Assembly (NCBI GenBank): GCA_017644045.1
Contig: JAEPMI010000014.1
Location: 248,001-312,000, forward strand
Origin: Deltaproteobacteria bacterium
GTDB lineage: Bacteria; Myxococcota_A; Polyangia; Polyangiales; Houyiibacteriaceae
Direction of reading: 5' to 3'
DNA length: 64,000 nt
The position numbers and the translations under genes are program-made. The notes beneath the pieces were generated by a model, which saw only the letters and a list, made by a program, of their open reading frames with translations, had not been told where the DNA came from and did no database searches. The first letter of the stretch is position 1; each line of letters starts with the position of its first letter. Shown here piece after piece: positions 8,855 through 17,496 of this stretch.

Positions 8855-10909
8855 ATGAGCGATCGGCGCGATGGGCGGAGCGTGGCCATCGCCGGCCTGG
8901 TGGCGGCGAGCATCATCGCCCTCCAGGTCGCCGGCAAGGCCACTCGCGACTCCGTCTTCCTCGTGGACCAGTCCGCGGCCGCCCTGCCGGGGGCCATGCT
9001 GGTCTCCGCCCTCGCGTCGCTCGCGGTGGCCTGGTGGGTGTCTCGCTGGATGGGCCGCGTCGGTCCCAAGCGGGTCGCGCCCCGGCTCATGGCGCTGGCG
9101 ACGCTCGGTTTCGCCGTGCTCGCAGCCACTCAGAGGTCGACGCCGGAGCTGACCGCGTACGTGCTCTTCGTCCACGTGGGCGTGGTCGGCCCCATCATGG
9201 TCAGCGCGTTCTGGTCGGTCATCAACGAGCGCTTCGATCCCCACACCGCTCGCAAGTCGATGGCTCGGATCGCCGGTGGCGCCACGGCCGGCGGTGTGCT
9301 CGGCGGACTCTTCGCGGAGGGCATCACGCGATTCCTCGGCCCCTCGGCGCTCCTGCCCTTTCTCGCGGGGCTCTCCCTGCTGGTGAGCGTGGGCGTGCTC
9401 CGCTTCGCTCGCGGGGCCCCTGCCCCGAGCCATCGCCGTGCCGTGGACACGAAGGCGACCGAGGCGCTGGCGGCGTCGCCCTACCTCCGGCGGATCCTCG
9501 CGCTCGTGGCCGTGCTGGCCGTCGCTGGGGCGCTGCTCGACGTGGCGCTCAAGACGCGCGTCGACGGTGCGACGGCCGACGCGGACCTGCCGACCTTCTT
9601 CGCGCGCTACTACGCGGCGCTGGGCCTCGCGACCTTCGGCCTCCAGTGGTTGGTCGCCGGTCGGCTCCTCGAGCGCGCCGGCCTCGCCATCACGCTCTCG
9701 GTGCTTCCGCTCGCGCTGCTCTTCGGCGCCGGCGGCGCGGCGCTCTTCATCGGCGTGCTGCCCGTGGTGCTCGCCCGCGGATCGACCTCGATCCTCGAGA
9801 GCTCGCTCTTCCGCTCGGCCTACGAGCTGCTCTACACCCCCATCGCGCCAGGTCGAAAGCGTGCCGCCAAGGTGCTCCTCGACGTGGGCGGCACCCGCTT
9901 CGGCGACGCGCTCGGCAGCTCGATCGCGCTCGGCCTCGCGACGCTCCTCCCGCTGGCCGTCGCCGACCGGGTGGGCCTCGGTCTCGCGGCGGCGCTCGCT
10001 TTGGGCGCGCTAATCCTGGTCCGCCGACTGGAGCGAGGCTACGTCGATGCCCTCGCGGAGAGCGTTCGCTCGGGCACGCTCCGCCTCGACGGTCCGATAG
10101 ACCCGGCGACCCGTTCGCTGCTCTCGACGATCGACGTGGACCGAGCGTCGTTGCTCGGCGAGGACTCGCCCGACGTGCGCGTCGTGCTCGCCTCTCGCGA
10201 CCCGGAGCAGATCCGCAAGGCGCTCGAAGGGCCCCTCGATGCCACCGGCGTCGACGCGGCCCTCGGCCTGCTGACCACCGAGCACGCACGACGGGTCGAG
10301 CGCCGACTCCGGAAAGAGCTCCCGCGCCACCGCGCGGTGCTCGAGATCGCGCTCTCCGATCCCTCGCGGCGCGTCGGAGTTCGTCAGCGGCTACCGGCGC
10401 TGATCGCCACCTGCGGCGACGAGGCGGCGCTCGACGTACTGCTCGTCGCGCTCGCCGACCCGGCATTCGGTGTGCGCCGTGCCGCCGCCAGCAGTCTCCG
10501 CCGCCTGGTCGAGCGTGCACCGGAGCTCCGCCCGGCCACCGAAGCGCTCCATCTGTCGGTCCGCAAGGAGCTCGCCCGGGGGAAGGCCGCTTGGCGCTCC
10601 CAGGACGAGCGCGCCTCGGTCGAGCGCGCGACCCTCGGATACGTGCTCTCGCTCCTGGCGCTCGCCCACGACGACGAGACGATCCGCTCCTGCCACGTCG
10701 CGCTCGCCCAAGGCGGCGCTTCGCTGCGCGGCACCGCCATCGAGTACCTCTCGGTCGTCGTCCCCGACGAGCTGCGGGAGCCGTTCTTCGTGCTGGTCGA
10801 CGCCTCGCCGGGGGCTGCCGCCGTCCGGGACCGTGCCGCGATTGCCGACGAGCTGCTCCGCTCCCTCGATTCGCTCACACCGCCCGCGCCGGACGATTTG
10901 GAAGGGTGA
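8855..10909 (+). CDS. Second nucleotide-translocase-like membrane protein with helical-repeat tail
   Basis: This 684-residue paralog of the 4426 gene has about 390 residues of membrane helices, opening with ASIIALQVAGKATRDSVFLV, equivalent to the GETARDSLF segment. A HEAT-like soluble region follows (about 430-670), for example DVLLVALADPAFGVRRAAAS. The HEAT region is shorter than in the paralog. The presumed start ATG 8855 could be replaced by GTG 8882, which would place the first hydrophobic segment at the N-terminus. Together with 4426-8065 it suggests a membrane complex or transport system; the transported molecule is not deducible here. Confidence 0.8.
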   Translation: MSDRRDGRSVAIAGLVAASIIALQVAGKATRDSVFLVDQSAAALPGAMLVSALASLAVAWWVSRWMGRVGPKRVAPRLMALATLGFAVLAATQRSTPELTAYVLFVHVGVVGPIMVSAFWSVINERFDPHTARKSMARIAGGATAGGVLGGLFAEGITRFLGPSALLPFLAGLSLLVSVGVLRFARGAPAPSHRRAVDTKATEALAASPYLRRILALVAVLAVAGALLDVALKTRVDGATADADLPTFFARYYAALGLATFGLQWLVAGRLLERAGLAITLSVLPLALLFGAGGAALFIGVLPVVLARGSTSILESSLFRSAYELLYTPIAPGRKRAAKVLLDVGGTRFGDALGSSIALGLATLLPLAVADRVGLGLAAALALGALILVRRLERGYVDALAESVRSGTLRLDGPIDPATRSLLSTIDVDRASLLGEDSPDVRVVLASRDPEQIRKALEGPLDATGVDAALGLLTTEHARRVERRLRKELPRHRAVLEIALSDPSRRVGVRQRLPALIATCGDEAALDVLLVALADPAFGVRRAAASSLRRLVERAPELRPATEALHLSVRKELARGKAAWRSQDERASVERATLGYVLSLLALAHDDETIRSCHVALAQGGASLRGTAIEYLSVVVPDELREPFFVLVDASPGAAAVRDRAAIADELLRSLDSLTPPAPDDLEG

Positions 10910-10992
10910 TCGGCCGTGTGGCGCCCGTGAACGTGAGTTTACGCCGCCGCCGAACGAACGGGCTAAAGCCAATGATTCCGGCGACGGAAGCC

Positions 10993-11007
10993 TGGCACCG
11001 TGCTTGC
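10993..11007 (+). promoter_or_regulatory. Sigma-54-type promoter
   Basis: TGGCAC, five bases, then TTGC matches the -24/-12 consensus with the required 10-nt spacing between the GG and GC dinucleotides. It lies 46 bp upstream of the ATG at 11053. The last consensus base after TTGC is G instead of A/T. Confidence 0.65.
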
Positions 11008-11052
11008 GATGGGTTGGGGAAGGGCGAGGGGTCGCCCAGAGAGGACGTGGAC

Positions 11053-11853
11053 ATGGGACGGATGAAGACGAGGACGATTCAGCGCTTCGGGACGGCGCTC
11101 TTGGCGGTGGGGCTGGTGCCTCTTCTCGGCGGCGCCGAAGGAGGGTGTGGCGCGGCGTTCAGCACGTCGCCCGCGCCGGACATGAGCGGCGAGTGGGACG
11201 TCGCGTACGACGACACCTTCGAGGTGCAGATCGAGATCGGCGGCGCGGTGTACACCGAGACCCTCGGTGCGGCGGGCGGCGTCGTGAACATCACGCACGA
11301 GGACCAACCGCTCACCTTCATGGTCGACTGCGCCCGAGAGGACGTCGTGTGTCCGTCGGAGGTCTGGCCCGCGCGCGTGAGCTTCCGGCAGGACGACGAA
11401 ATGTACCCGCACCGCGTGTGGCTGCAGGTCCCCGACCAGACCTGCATGGGTGAGCTCGTCGACGCGGACCCCGCCGAGTGCGGCGCGGACACCACCAACC
11501 CCGAATGCGAGCAGGTCTGCGACGGAGAGATCGCGACCAGCACCCGGGAGGCCTTCGGCACCATCGACGAGCCGGGCGAGAGCTTCCGCGTGCTGCTCGG
11601 CGCGGGCATCGCGACCAACGGCGTGAACTGCGTCTTGGTCGGAGGCTCGGTCGCCGAGGGCCCGCTGACCACCAGCGGCACCTCGGAGGACGGGGACTGG
11701 CGGGTCGAGGAGGTCCGCGCCGGTCAGGTCGTGACCACCTACGCCGGCGGCTGCCTCTGGGCCGGCGACCCCGACATGGACGCCGAGCTCGAGGCCCTCG
11801 TCATCGGCGCGAAGTTCGAGATCGCGACGGGCTACGACGCCACCCGCCCCTGA
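11053..11853 (+). CDS. Secreted/envelope hypothetical protein behind a sigma-54 promoter
   Basis: About 266 residues from ATG 11053; ATG 11062 is also possible. An N-terminal signal (RFGTALLAVGLVPLLGGAEG) precedes GGCGAAFST, which could be a lipidation site although the lipobox is imperfect. The mature part contains about ten cysteines in spaced pairs and many acidic residues, consistent with a disulfide-stabilised beta-rich extracellular domain. Expression probably needs an enhancer-binding activator, given the -24/-12 element upstream. The stop codon lies inside a GC-rich hairpin. No family recognised. Confidence 0.75.
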   Translation: MGRMKTRTIQRFGTALLAVGLVPLLGGAEGGCGAAFSTSPAPDMSGEWDVAYDDTFEVQIEIGGAVYTETLGAAGGVVNITHEDQPLTFMVDCAREDVVCPSEVWPARVSFRQDDEMYPHRVWLQVPDQTCMGELVDADPAECGADTTNPECEQVCDGEIATSTREAFGTIDEPGESFRVLLGAGIATNGVNCVLVGGSVAEGPLTTSGTSEDGDWRVEEVRAGQVVTTYAGGCLWAGDPDMDAELEALVIGAKFEIATGYDATRP

Positions 11854-11871
11854 GCCTCCGGCTCGGGCGGG
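11843..11871 (+). terminator. GC-rich hairpin across the stop codon
   Basis: CCCGCCC (2-nt bulge) GAGCC pairs with GGCTC GGGCGGG around a TCC loop, giving 12 bp. The TGA at 11851 is inside the left arm. No U-run follows, so the terminator role is inferred. Confidence 0.5.
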
Positions 11872-11899
11872 GTCGTTGCGTCGTTGCCCCGCCACCCCC

Positions 11900-12010
11900 A
11901 CTCGGGGACACGACACCGGGGACACTCGGGGACACGACACCGGGGACGATCGTCTTCTTTGTATTCTTAACGAGCGTCCTGTTGAGGATACGAAGACGAT
12001 CGTCCCCGGT
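11900..12010. repeat. REP/MITE-like palindromic element with tandem 24-mers
   Basis: Two exact tandem 24-bp copies (11900-11923, 11924-11947), each carrying GGGGACACGACACCGGGG, run into a 19-bp perfect inverted repeat. Its arms are 11939-11957 and 11992-12010, with a 34-bp AT-richer centre. The 350 bp between the genes at 11853 and 12205 hold no credible ORF. The GGGGACA core also begins both ends of the RAYT element at 16481-17340, so this could be a non-autonomous relative; that link is inference. Confidence 0.6.
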
Positions 12011-12111
12011 TCAAGTTGTTGGGATCGTTGGGGGATCGGTCGCGCGGCGAAAAAAGTCGTCGTGCGATTGATCACTTTTCGTACGCCGCCCCCACTAGGT
12101 GAGCAAAACAA

Positions 12112-12168
12112 GAGGCTCGCGCTCCCCCCGGCGTCGGGAAGTAGTTCCCCGGCGCCGGCGCGAGCCTC
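12112..12168 (+). promoter_or_regulatory. Leader hairpin upstream of the subtilase gene
   Basis: GAGGCTCGCGC (12112-12122) pairs perfectly with GCGCGAGCCTC (12158-12168). Inside, CCGGCG/CGCCGG and GGGAA/TTCCC can also pair. It ends 36 bp before the GTG start of the protease, so it probably forms in the mRNA leader or terminates upstream transcription. Confidence 0.5.
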
Positions 12169-12204
12169 GCCAATCCCGCCGCCATCGCGGCGAAGGAGGC
12201 CCTT

Positions 12205-13874
<1,670 letters not shown>

Positions 13875-13878
<4 letters not shown>

Positions 13879-14477
13879 GTCGAGGGGTCCCGCTCGCGTT
13901 CGCGATCGCCCTCGTGGGCTGCGCCCCCACCGAGCTCGGTGGGGGCGGCGGTGGCCGTTTCCTGTGCGGTGAGAACGTCTGCGAAGGCGAGCAGGTCTGC
14001 TGCGGCTGCGGCTTCTGCGCGGCCCCCGGTCAGGCCTGCCCCGACGTGAGCTGTGAGGAGGACGACGCATGGATCGACGACCCCACGATGCCTCCACCCC
14101 CGTGCACCGAGCGCGAGGACTGTCCAGCGAGCCACTACTGCCAGCGCGATGGCTGCGGCGAGGTCGGGACCTGTGCACCGAGGCCCACCGACTGCGTGGC
14201 CGACGCGGAGGTCTGCGGCTGTGACGGGCGCAACCACCCGAGCGCGTGTCACGCCGCCGCGGCTGGCTCCTCCGTCGGTGGTCCCGCCTGCGCGACCCTC
14301 GGCTGCGAGCCGATGGACGCCAGCGGCGAAGGGCTCTGCGGGGCCTTCTTCGGCTGGACCTTCGATGGAAGCGCCTGCGAGCCCGTCACCGGCTGCAGCT
14401 GCGTCGGCAGCCAGTGCGACCTCACCTTTGCGGAGCAGGTCGACTGCGAGGCCGCGTACGGAGCTTGCGCACCTTGA
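13875..14477 (+). CDS. Cysteine-rich lipoprotein with Kazal-like domain
   Basis: About 200 residues from GTG 13875, whose last two bases start the TGA of the protease gene, giving a 4-nt overlap and likely coupled translation. A short signal ends in LVGC, a plausible lipobox. The mature protein has many cysteines. Residues near 110-135 read VCGCDGRNHPSACHAAAAGS, matching the bacterial Kazal-type pattern (CGCDG..Y..AC.A..AG), although the usual Tyr is absent. Kazal domains inhibit S1 and S8 serine proteases, so it may restrain the neighbouring subtilase; that is inference. A perfect 26-bp palindrome lies just after the lipobox codons. Confidence 0.78.
13922..13947. repeat. Perfect 26-bp palindrome in the start of the Kazal-like gene
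   Basis: The half-sites CGCCCCCACCGAG and CTCGGTGGGGGCG abut with no spacer. It sits 47 nt after the start codon, so the mRNA can form a very stable hairpin just behind the protease-inhibitor junction. It encodes the stretch after the lipobox cysteine. Confidence 0.8.
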
Positions 14478-14547
14478 GCGACCTCACAACACACAGTATG
14501 CTGTCGCCGCTTGGAGCCCTCCCCGTTGGCTCCGGCTCTCCCTCCCG

Positions 14548-15198
14548 ATGACTCTCGACTCCGGATTGATTCGCCTCGAGGCGCATCTCGCGAAGCGGCC
14601 CCGCCGTGACTCCGAGGTTCGGCTCAAGAAGGATCCCTACGCGTCGCTCGCGGCGGCCGCGCAGCAGGGCGATCGGGAGGCGTTGGGCCAGCTGCTCCGG
14701 GTGTTGGCGCCGCGCTTGAGGGGTGCCGCCCGGGCGCTCTTCGGTGGGGACCATCCGGACCTCGACGACGTCGTCCAGGATGCGCTCATCGCGGTGGTGA
14801 ACGCGCTGCCCGCCTTCGCCGGTCGGAGCACCGTCATCCACTATGCGTATCGGATCACCGTCCGAGTCTGCTTGGCGGGCAAGCGCAAGAGCCGCGAGCG
14901 GGTCGCTCGCTACGAGCCGACCGCGGACATGGAGCACGTGACCGACGATGGTCGCGCCGATCTGCTGGCGAACGAGCGCCGCGACGCCGTGCGCGGCTTG
15001 CTCGACACGCTCCCCGACAACCAGGCCGAGACGATGGCGATGCGCGTCTGTCTCGGCATGAGCCTCGCCGAGGTCGGCGCGGCGACCGACACGCCGGTCA
15101 ACACCGTCCGCAGTCGCCTGCGTCTCGCACGCGAGGCCCTGCGTCGCCGCATCGAGGCGGACCCCGAGCTGAGCGATCTGCTGGAGGGGTGGCTGTGA
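14548..15198 (+). CDS. ECF-type RNA polymerase sigma factor
   Basis: This 216-residue alternative sigma factor starts at ATG 14548. Region 2 spans about residues 36-110, including DLDDVVQDALIAVVNALPAF, the core-binding and -10-melting segment. Region 4 (about 150-200) has the helix-turn-helix MSLAEVGAATDTPVNTVRSR for -35 recognition. No region 3 is visible, as expected for ECF factors. It heads a three-gene operon; the next gene overlaps by one base (TGATG) and is a single-pass membrane protein placed as a possible anti-sigma factor. A GGAGCC-N9-GGCTCC inverted repeat lies just upstream (14513-14533) and may be regulatory. Confidence 0.93.
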   Translation: MTLDSGLIRLEAHLAKRPRRDSEVRLKKDPYASLAAAAQQGDREALGQLLRVLAPRLRGAARALFGGDHPDLDDVVQDALIAVVNALPAFAGRSTVIHYAYRITVRVCLAGKRKSRERVARYEPTADMEHVTDDGRADLLANERRDAVRGLLDTLPDNQAETMAMRVCLGMSLAEVGAATDTPVNTVRSRLRLAREALRRRIEADPELSDLLEGWL

Positions 15199-16115
15199 TG
15201 GTCTTCGAAGATCTGGTCGACGATCTCCGCTCCGGAGAGCTCGACGCCGCCGGACGCCGACAGCTCTCGATGGTCCTGCAGGGCCAGCGCGGGGCGCGGA
15301 TGGATCTCGCGATGCTGGATCTCTTCGACGAGCCCCGCGCCCTGAAGGACGAGGACTTCGACGTCGCCGATCTGGTCGGCGGCGTGATGGCTCAGCTCGA
15401 CGCGGCCCGCCCGAGCGGTGTCGCTCCCGCGCCGGAGCGTTTGCCCTTCGACCCCATCCCGGCGCCCGCGCCGGTCCCCGAGGCTGCGAAGCCCGCCGCG
15501 ATCGCAGTCCCGGCGACCCGCGCCGCCCTCGGCAAGCCGCGCATGAGCGGTCGGCCGATGACCACGACGCAGAAGCTCGCCGTGCAGTTCGCGCGTCGGC
15601 CCTTCCTGCGTCCCTGGCTCGCTGCCGCCGTCGTCCTGCTCTCGCTGAGCATGGGCTGGACCGCTCGCGGTCTCTTCGTGGGTGACGCCGAGCCCGCGGC
15701 CGTGGCGCCCACGAAGGCGCCCATCGCCGAAGCCGAGCCCGAGACACGCACCCTCGGGAGCGATGATCTCCTCGCCTTCGCCGAGAACGCGGTGAGCCGC
15801 GACCAGCACCAGCGCGCTGCACGGCTCTATCAGGAGCTCATTCGCCGCTTCCCGCGTTCGGCAGAGGCCGGCATGGCGCAGCTCGGTCTCGCCCGTCTGC
15901 AGCTCGAGGTCCTGGGTGACCCGTCGGCTGCCGCGACGCGCTACGGCGCGTTCCTTCGCGCGCACCCCGACGACGACCTCGCCCCCGACGCCGCGCTCGG
16001 TCGGGCGCGTGCCCTCGAGGCCGCCGGCAGCAGCCGCGCCGACGACGCCTGGCGGGCGATCGAGGAGCGCTACCCCGAGAGTGACGCGGCGCGCCTCAGC
16101 CGCCGCCGCCGATGA
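15198..16115 (+). CDS. Single-pass membrane protein with TPR-like periplasmic domain, putative anti-sigma partner
   Basis: About 305 residues from ATG 15198, which overlaps the sigma gene stop. The cytosolic part (1-135) starts with a short acidic helical region (VFEDLVDDLRSGELDAAGR) that could bind a sigma factor, followed by a Pro/Ala linker. One membrane helix lies near 139-158 (PWLAAAVVLLSLSMGW). The periplasmic C-terminus (about 185-300) has TPR/YbgF-like repeats (RAARLYQELIRRFPRSAEA). The HxxxCxxC zinc motif of common anti-sigma factors is absent, so the role is inferred from position. The following gene overlaps by 4 nt. Confidence 0.78.
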   Translation: MVFEDLVDDLRSGELDAAGRRQLSMVLQGQRGARMDLAMLDLFDEPRALKDEDFDVADLVGGVMAQLDAARPSGVAPAPERLPFDPIPAPAPVPEAAKPAAIAVPATRAALGKPRMSGRPMTTTQKLAVQFARRPFLRPWLAAAVVLLSLSMGWTARGLFVGDAEPAAVAPTKAPIAEAEPETRTLGSDDLLAFAENAVSRDQHQRAARLYQELIRRFPRSAEAGMAQLGLARLQLEVLGDPSAAATRYGAFLRAHPDDDLAPDAALGRARALEAAGSSRADDAWRAIEERYPESDAARLSRRRR

Positions 16116-16477
16116 ACCGCGCCGCGGCGGTCGTCGTGCTCACGGTCACCTCGCTGCTCGCTCTTCCAACGGCGTCCACCGCGCAAGACTCCGAGGTCTG
16201 GCTCGTCGGCTCGACCATCCGCCCATCGGTCGTCCGCTACCTCCGCGCCCAGCTCGCCGAGCTCGGCGTCACCATCCGGACCACGCGCAACGCCCGCGAC
16301 GCCCGCGGTGCCCTCATCGTCGAGGTCGCCCGCCGCTCCGCCCGCATCGCCACCCGCGAAGGCAGCGACCTCGTCGACGTCCGCACCGTCTCGCTCCCCC
16401 ACGGCCTCGACACCGCCGGCCGCGCCCGCCTCGCCCACGCCCTCCGCACCGTCATCCGAGCCCGCACCCCCGAATGA
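16112..16477 (+). CDS. Small secreted hypothetical protein
   Basis: This 121-residue protein has a clear signal peptide (residues 1 to about 24, ending in TASTAQ). The mature part alternates basic and hydrophobic residues and lacks cysteines. Its ATG overlaps the previous stop (ATGA), so it is the third gene of the ECF sigma operon. It may be a periplasmic sensor or target of that regulon. Its stop lies 3 bp before the left end of the RAYT element, which therefore inserted directly behind it. No family recognised. Confidence 0.7.
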   Translation: MNRAAAVVVLTVTSLLALPTASTAQDSEVWLVGSTIRPSVVRYLRAQLAELGVTIRTTRNARDARGALIVEVARRSARIATREGSDLVDVRTVSLPHGLDTAGRARLAHALRTVIRARTPE

Positions 16478-16480
16478 CCC

Positions 16481-17340
16481 GGGGACAGGATCACCCCTCC
16501 AATCCCCCTATTTTCAAAGGGGTTCCGAGCCCGAAATGCATTTTGTTTCGACTCACCATGCAGGGGAGCCGTTCGGGCGGCGGATGCGACCCGCTGGCGG
16601 TTGCTCGAGCCGAGTGATCTCCTCGACATGCGCCGGGGCGATCTTGCCCTCCAAGGTCAACCGAACCCAACGGCGGTAAGCCGCCTCTCGAGCCGCGGGC
16701 GTCTCTCCAAGGTCGAGGTACCAGCTCGAAGGGGTGACCCACTCTGCGAAGCGCTCCTTCAATACTTCGCTCGCTCGGCCGGTGAAGAGCGCGAGCGTGC
16801 TCCACTCGTACTCCGGCCTCCGGATCCCCGCGCGATCGGGGTTCGTCTCCGCATACGATTGGGAGCATCCGAAGTGATCGTCGTCTTCGATTCGTTTCGA
16901 GTAGAAGCGCTCTTCGAAGAGCTTGCCGGAGGCGCCCCGCCTGCGGTTTCGTTGCTGTGTGTACCGCTGAGCCGTCGACTTGATGAGCTCCGACATCGCT
17001 GTCGCAGTCGCTGGTCGCACGATGAGGTGGGCATGGTTCGAAAGCACGCCGATCGAGTGGATGGCGCAGGGGATCTTTCGGCTCGCGTCCCGAAGCAGCC
17101 ACAAGAAGCGCTTGTAGTCGGTCGGGTAGGAGAAGAGCCGGCGGCGATTGTTGCCGCGGAGAATGACGTGGTAGGGCCAGTCGGCTTCGACTTCGCGGGG
17201 TCCTCTGGGCATGCGGCGCTTCTCGCCGGCCGGCGTGGCCAGTTGCTCGACGGGGGTGAAACAGTCCCGCGAGGGAAGAATGCATTTCGTGCCCGGAGGG
17301 CCCTGTTTCTTAGGGGGTTCGGAGGGGTGATCCTGTCCCC
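16481..17340 (-). mobile_element. RAYT (REP-associated Y1 transposase) element with inverted ends
   Basis: The 860-bp element is bounded by perfect 20-bp inverted ends starting GGGGACAGGATCACC (16481-16500 and 17321-17340). Similarity continues imperfectly about 70 bp inward, including an ACGAAATGCATT/CCGAAATGCATT block and C-run/G-run subterminal stems. It encodes one intact transposase on the minus strand. No clear target duplication is visible. A P-domain gene remnant abuts its right end. Confidence 0.82.
16553..17212 (-). CDS. REP-associated tyrosine (Y1/HUH) transposase
   Basis: This 219-residue single-stranded-DNA transposase is of the RAYT/TnpA-REP family, related to IS200/IS605 TnpA. 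The N-terminal YHVILRGNNRRRLF (about 14-27) is characteristic. The metal-binding HUH pair is His60-Ala-His62 (NHAHLIVRP). The likely catalytic tyrosine is Tyr120 in QSYAETNPDRAGI. The frame is intact and ends well inside the element. Such enzymes act on palindromic REP sequences with single-strand cleavage. The ORF is complete, so mobility is plausible. Confidence 0.92.
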   Translation of the reverse strand: MPRGPREVEADWPYHVILRGNNRRRLFSYPTDYKRFLWLLRDASRKIPCAIHSIGVLSNHAHLIVRPATATAMSELIKSTAQRYTQQRNRRRGASGKLFEERFYSKRIEDDDHFGCSQSYAETNPDRAGIRRPEYEWSTLALFTGRASEVLKERFAEWVTPSSWYLDLGETPAAREAAYRRWVRLTLEGKIAPAHVEEITRLEQPPAGRIRRPNGSPAW

Positions 17341-17433
17341 GTCAATTGTTCGTGCAAGATCACGGATCGCCTCGAGCGCGATAGCGGCACGCTCCACGCG
17401 TGGTCGCTGACCGTCACCAGCCGCTGGGACTGA
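17341..17433 (+). pseudogene. Stranded C-terminus of a P-domain (proprotein convertase) protein
   Basis: Immediately right of the RAYT element the plus strand reads, in one frame to a TGA at 17431, KITDRLERDSGTLHAWSL and then TVTSRWD. This matches the end of the P/Homo-B domain (v.D....DsGtL..WsL.i) found on secreted proteases and other surface proteins. No matching upstream coding sequence lies on the other side of the element. It is probably the remnant of a gene destroyed by insertion plus deletion. Confidence 0.55.
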
Positions 17434-17496
17434 TCAGAGCGAGCCGGCCGAGCGTGCGCTCGGCCGTCTCGGCCGTCTCCGTGTAGCCTCGCCGTG

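Noticed and set aside
8524-11052. Very long plus-strand frame (to 11853) across the second translocase-like gene
   Set aside because: Only its last part (from 11053) looks coding. The rest is Arg/Ala/Pro-rich, typical of the wrong frame in GC-rich DNA, and overlaps a well-supported gene.
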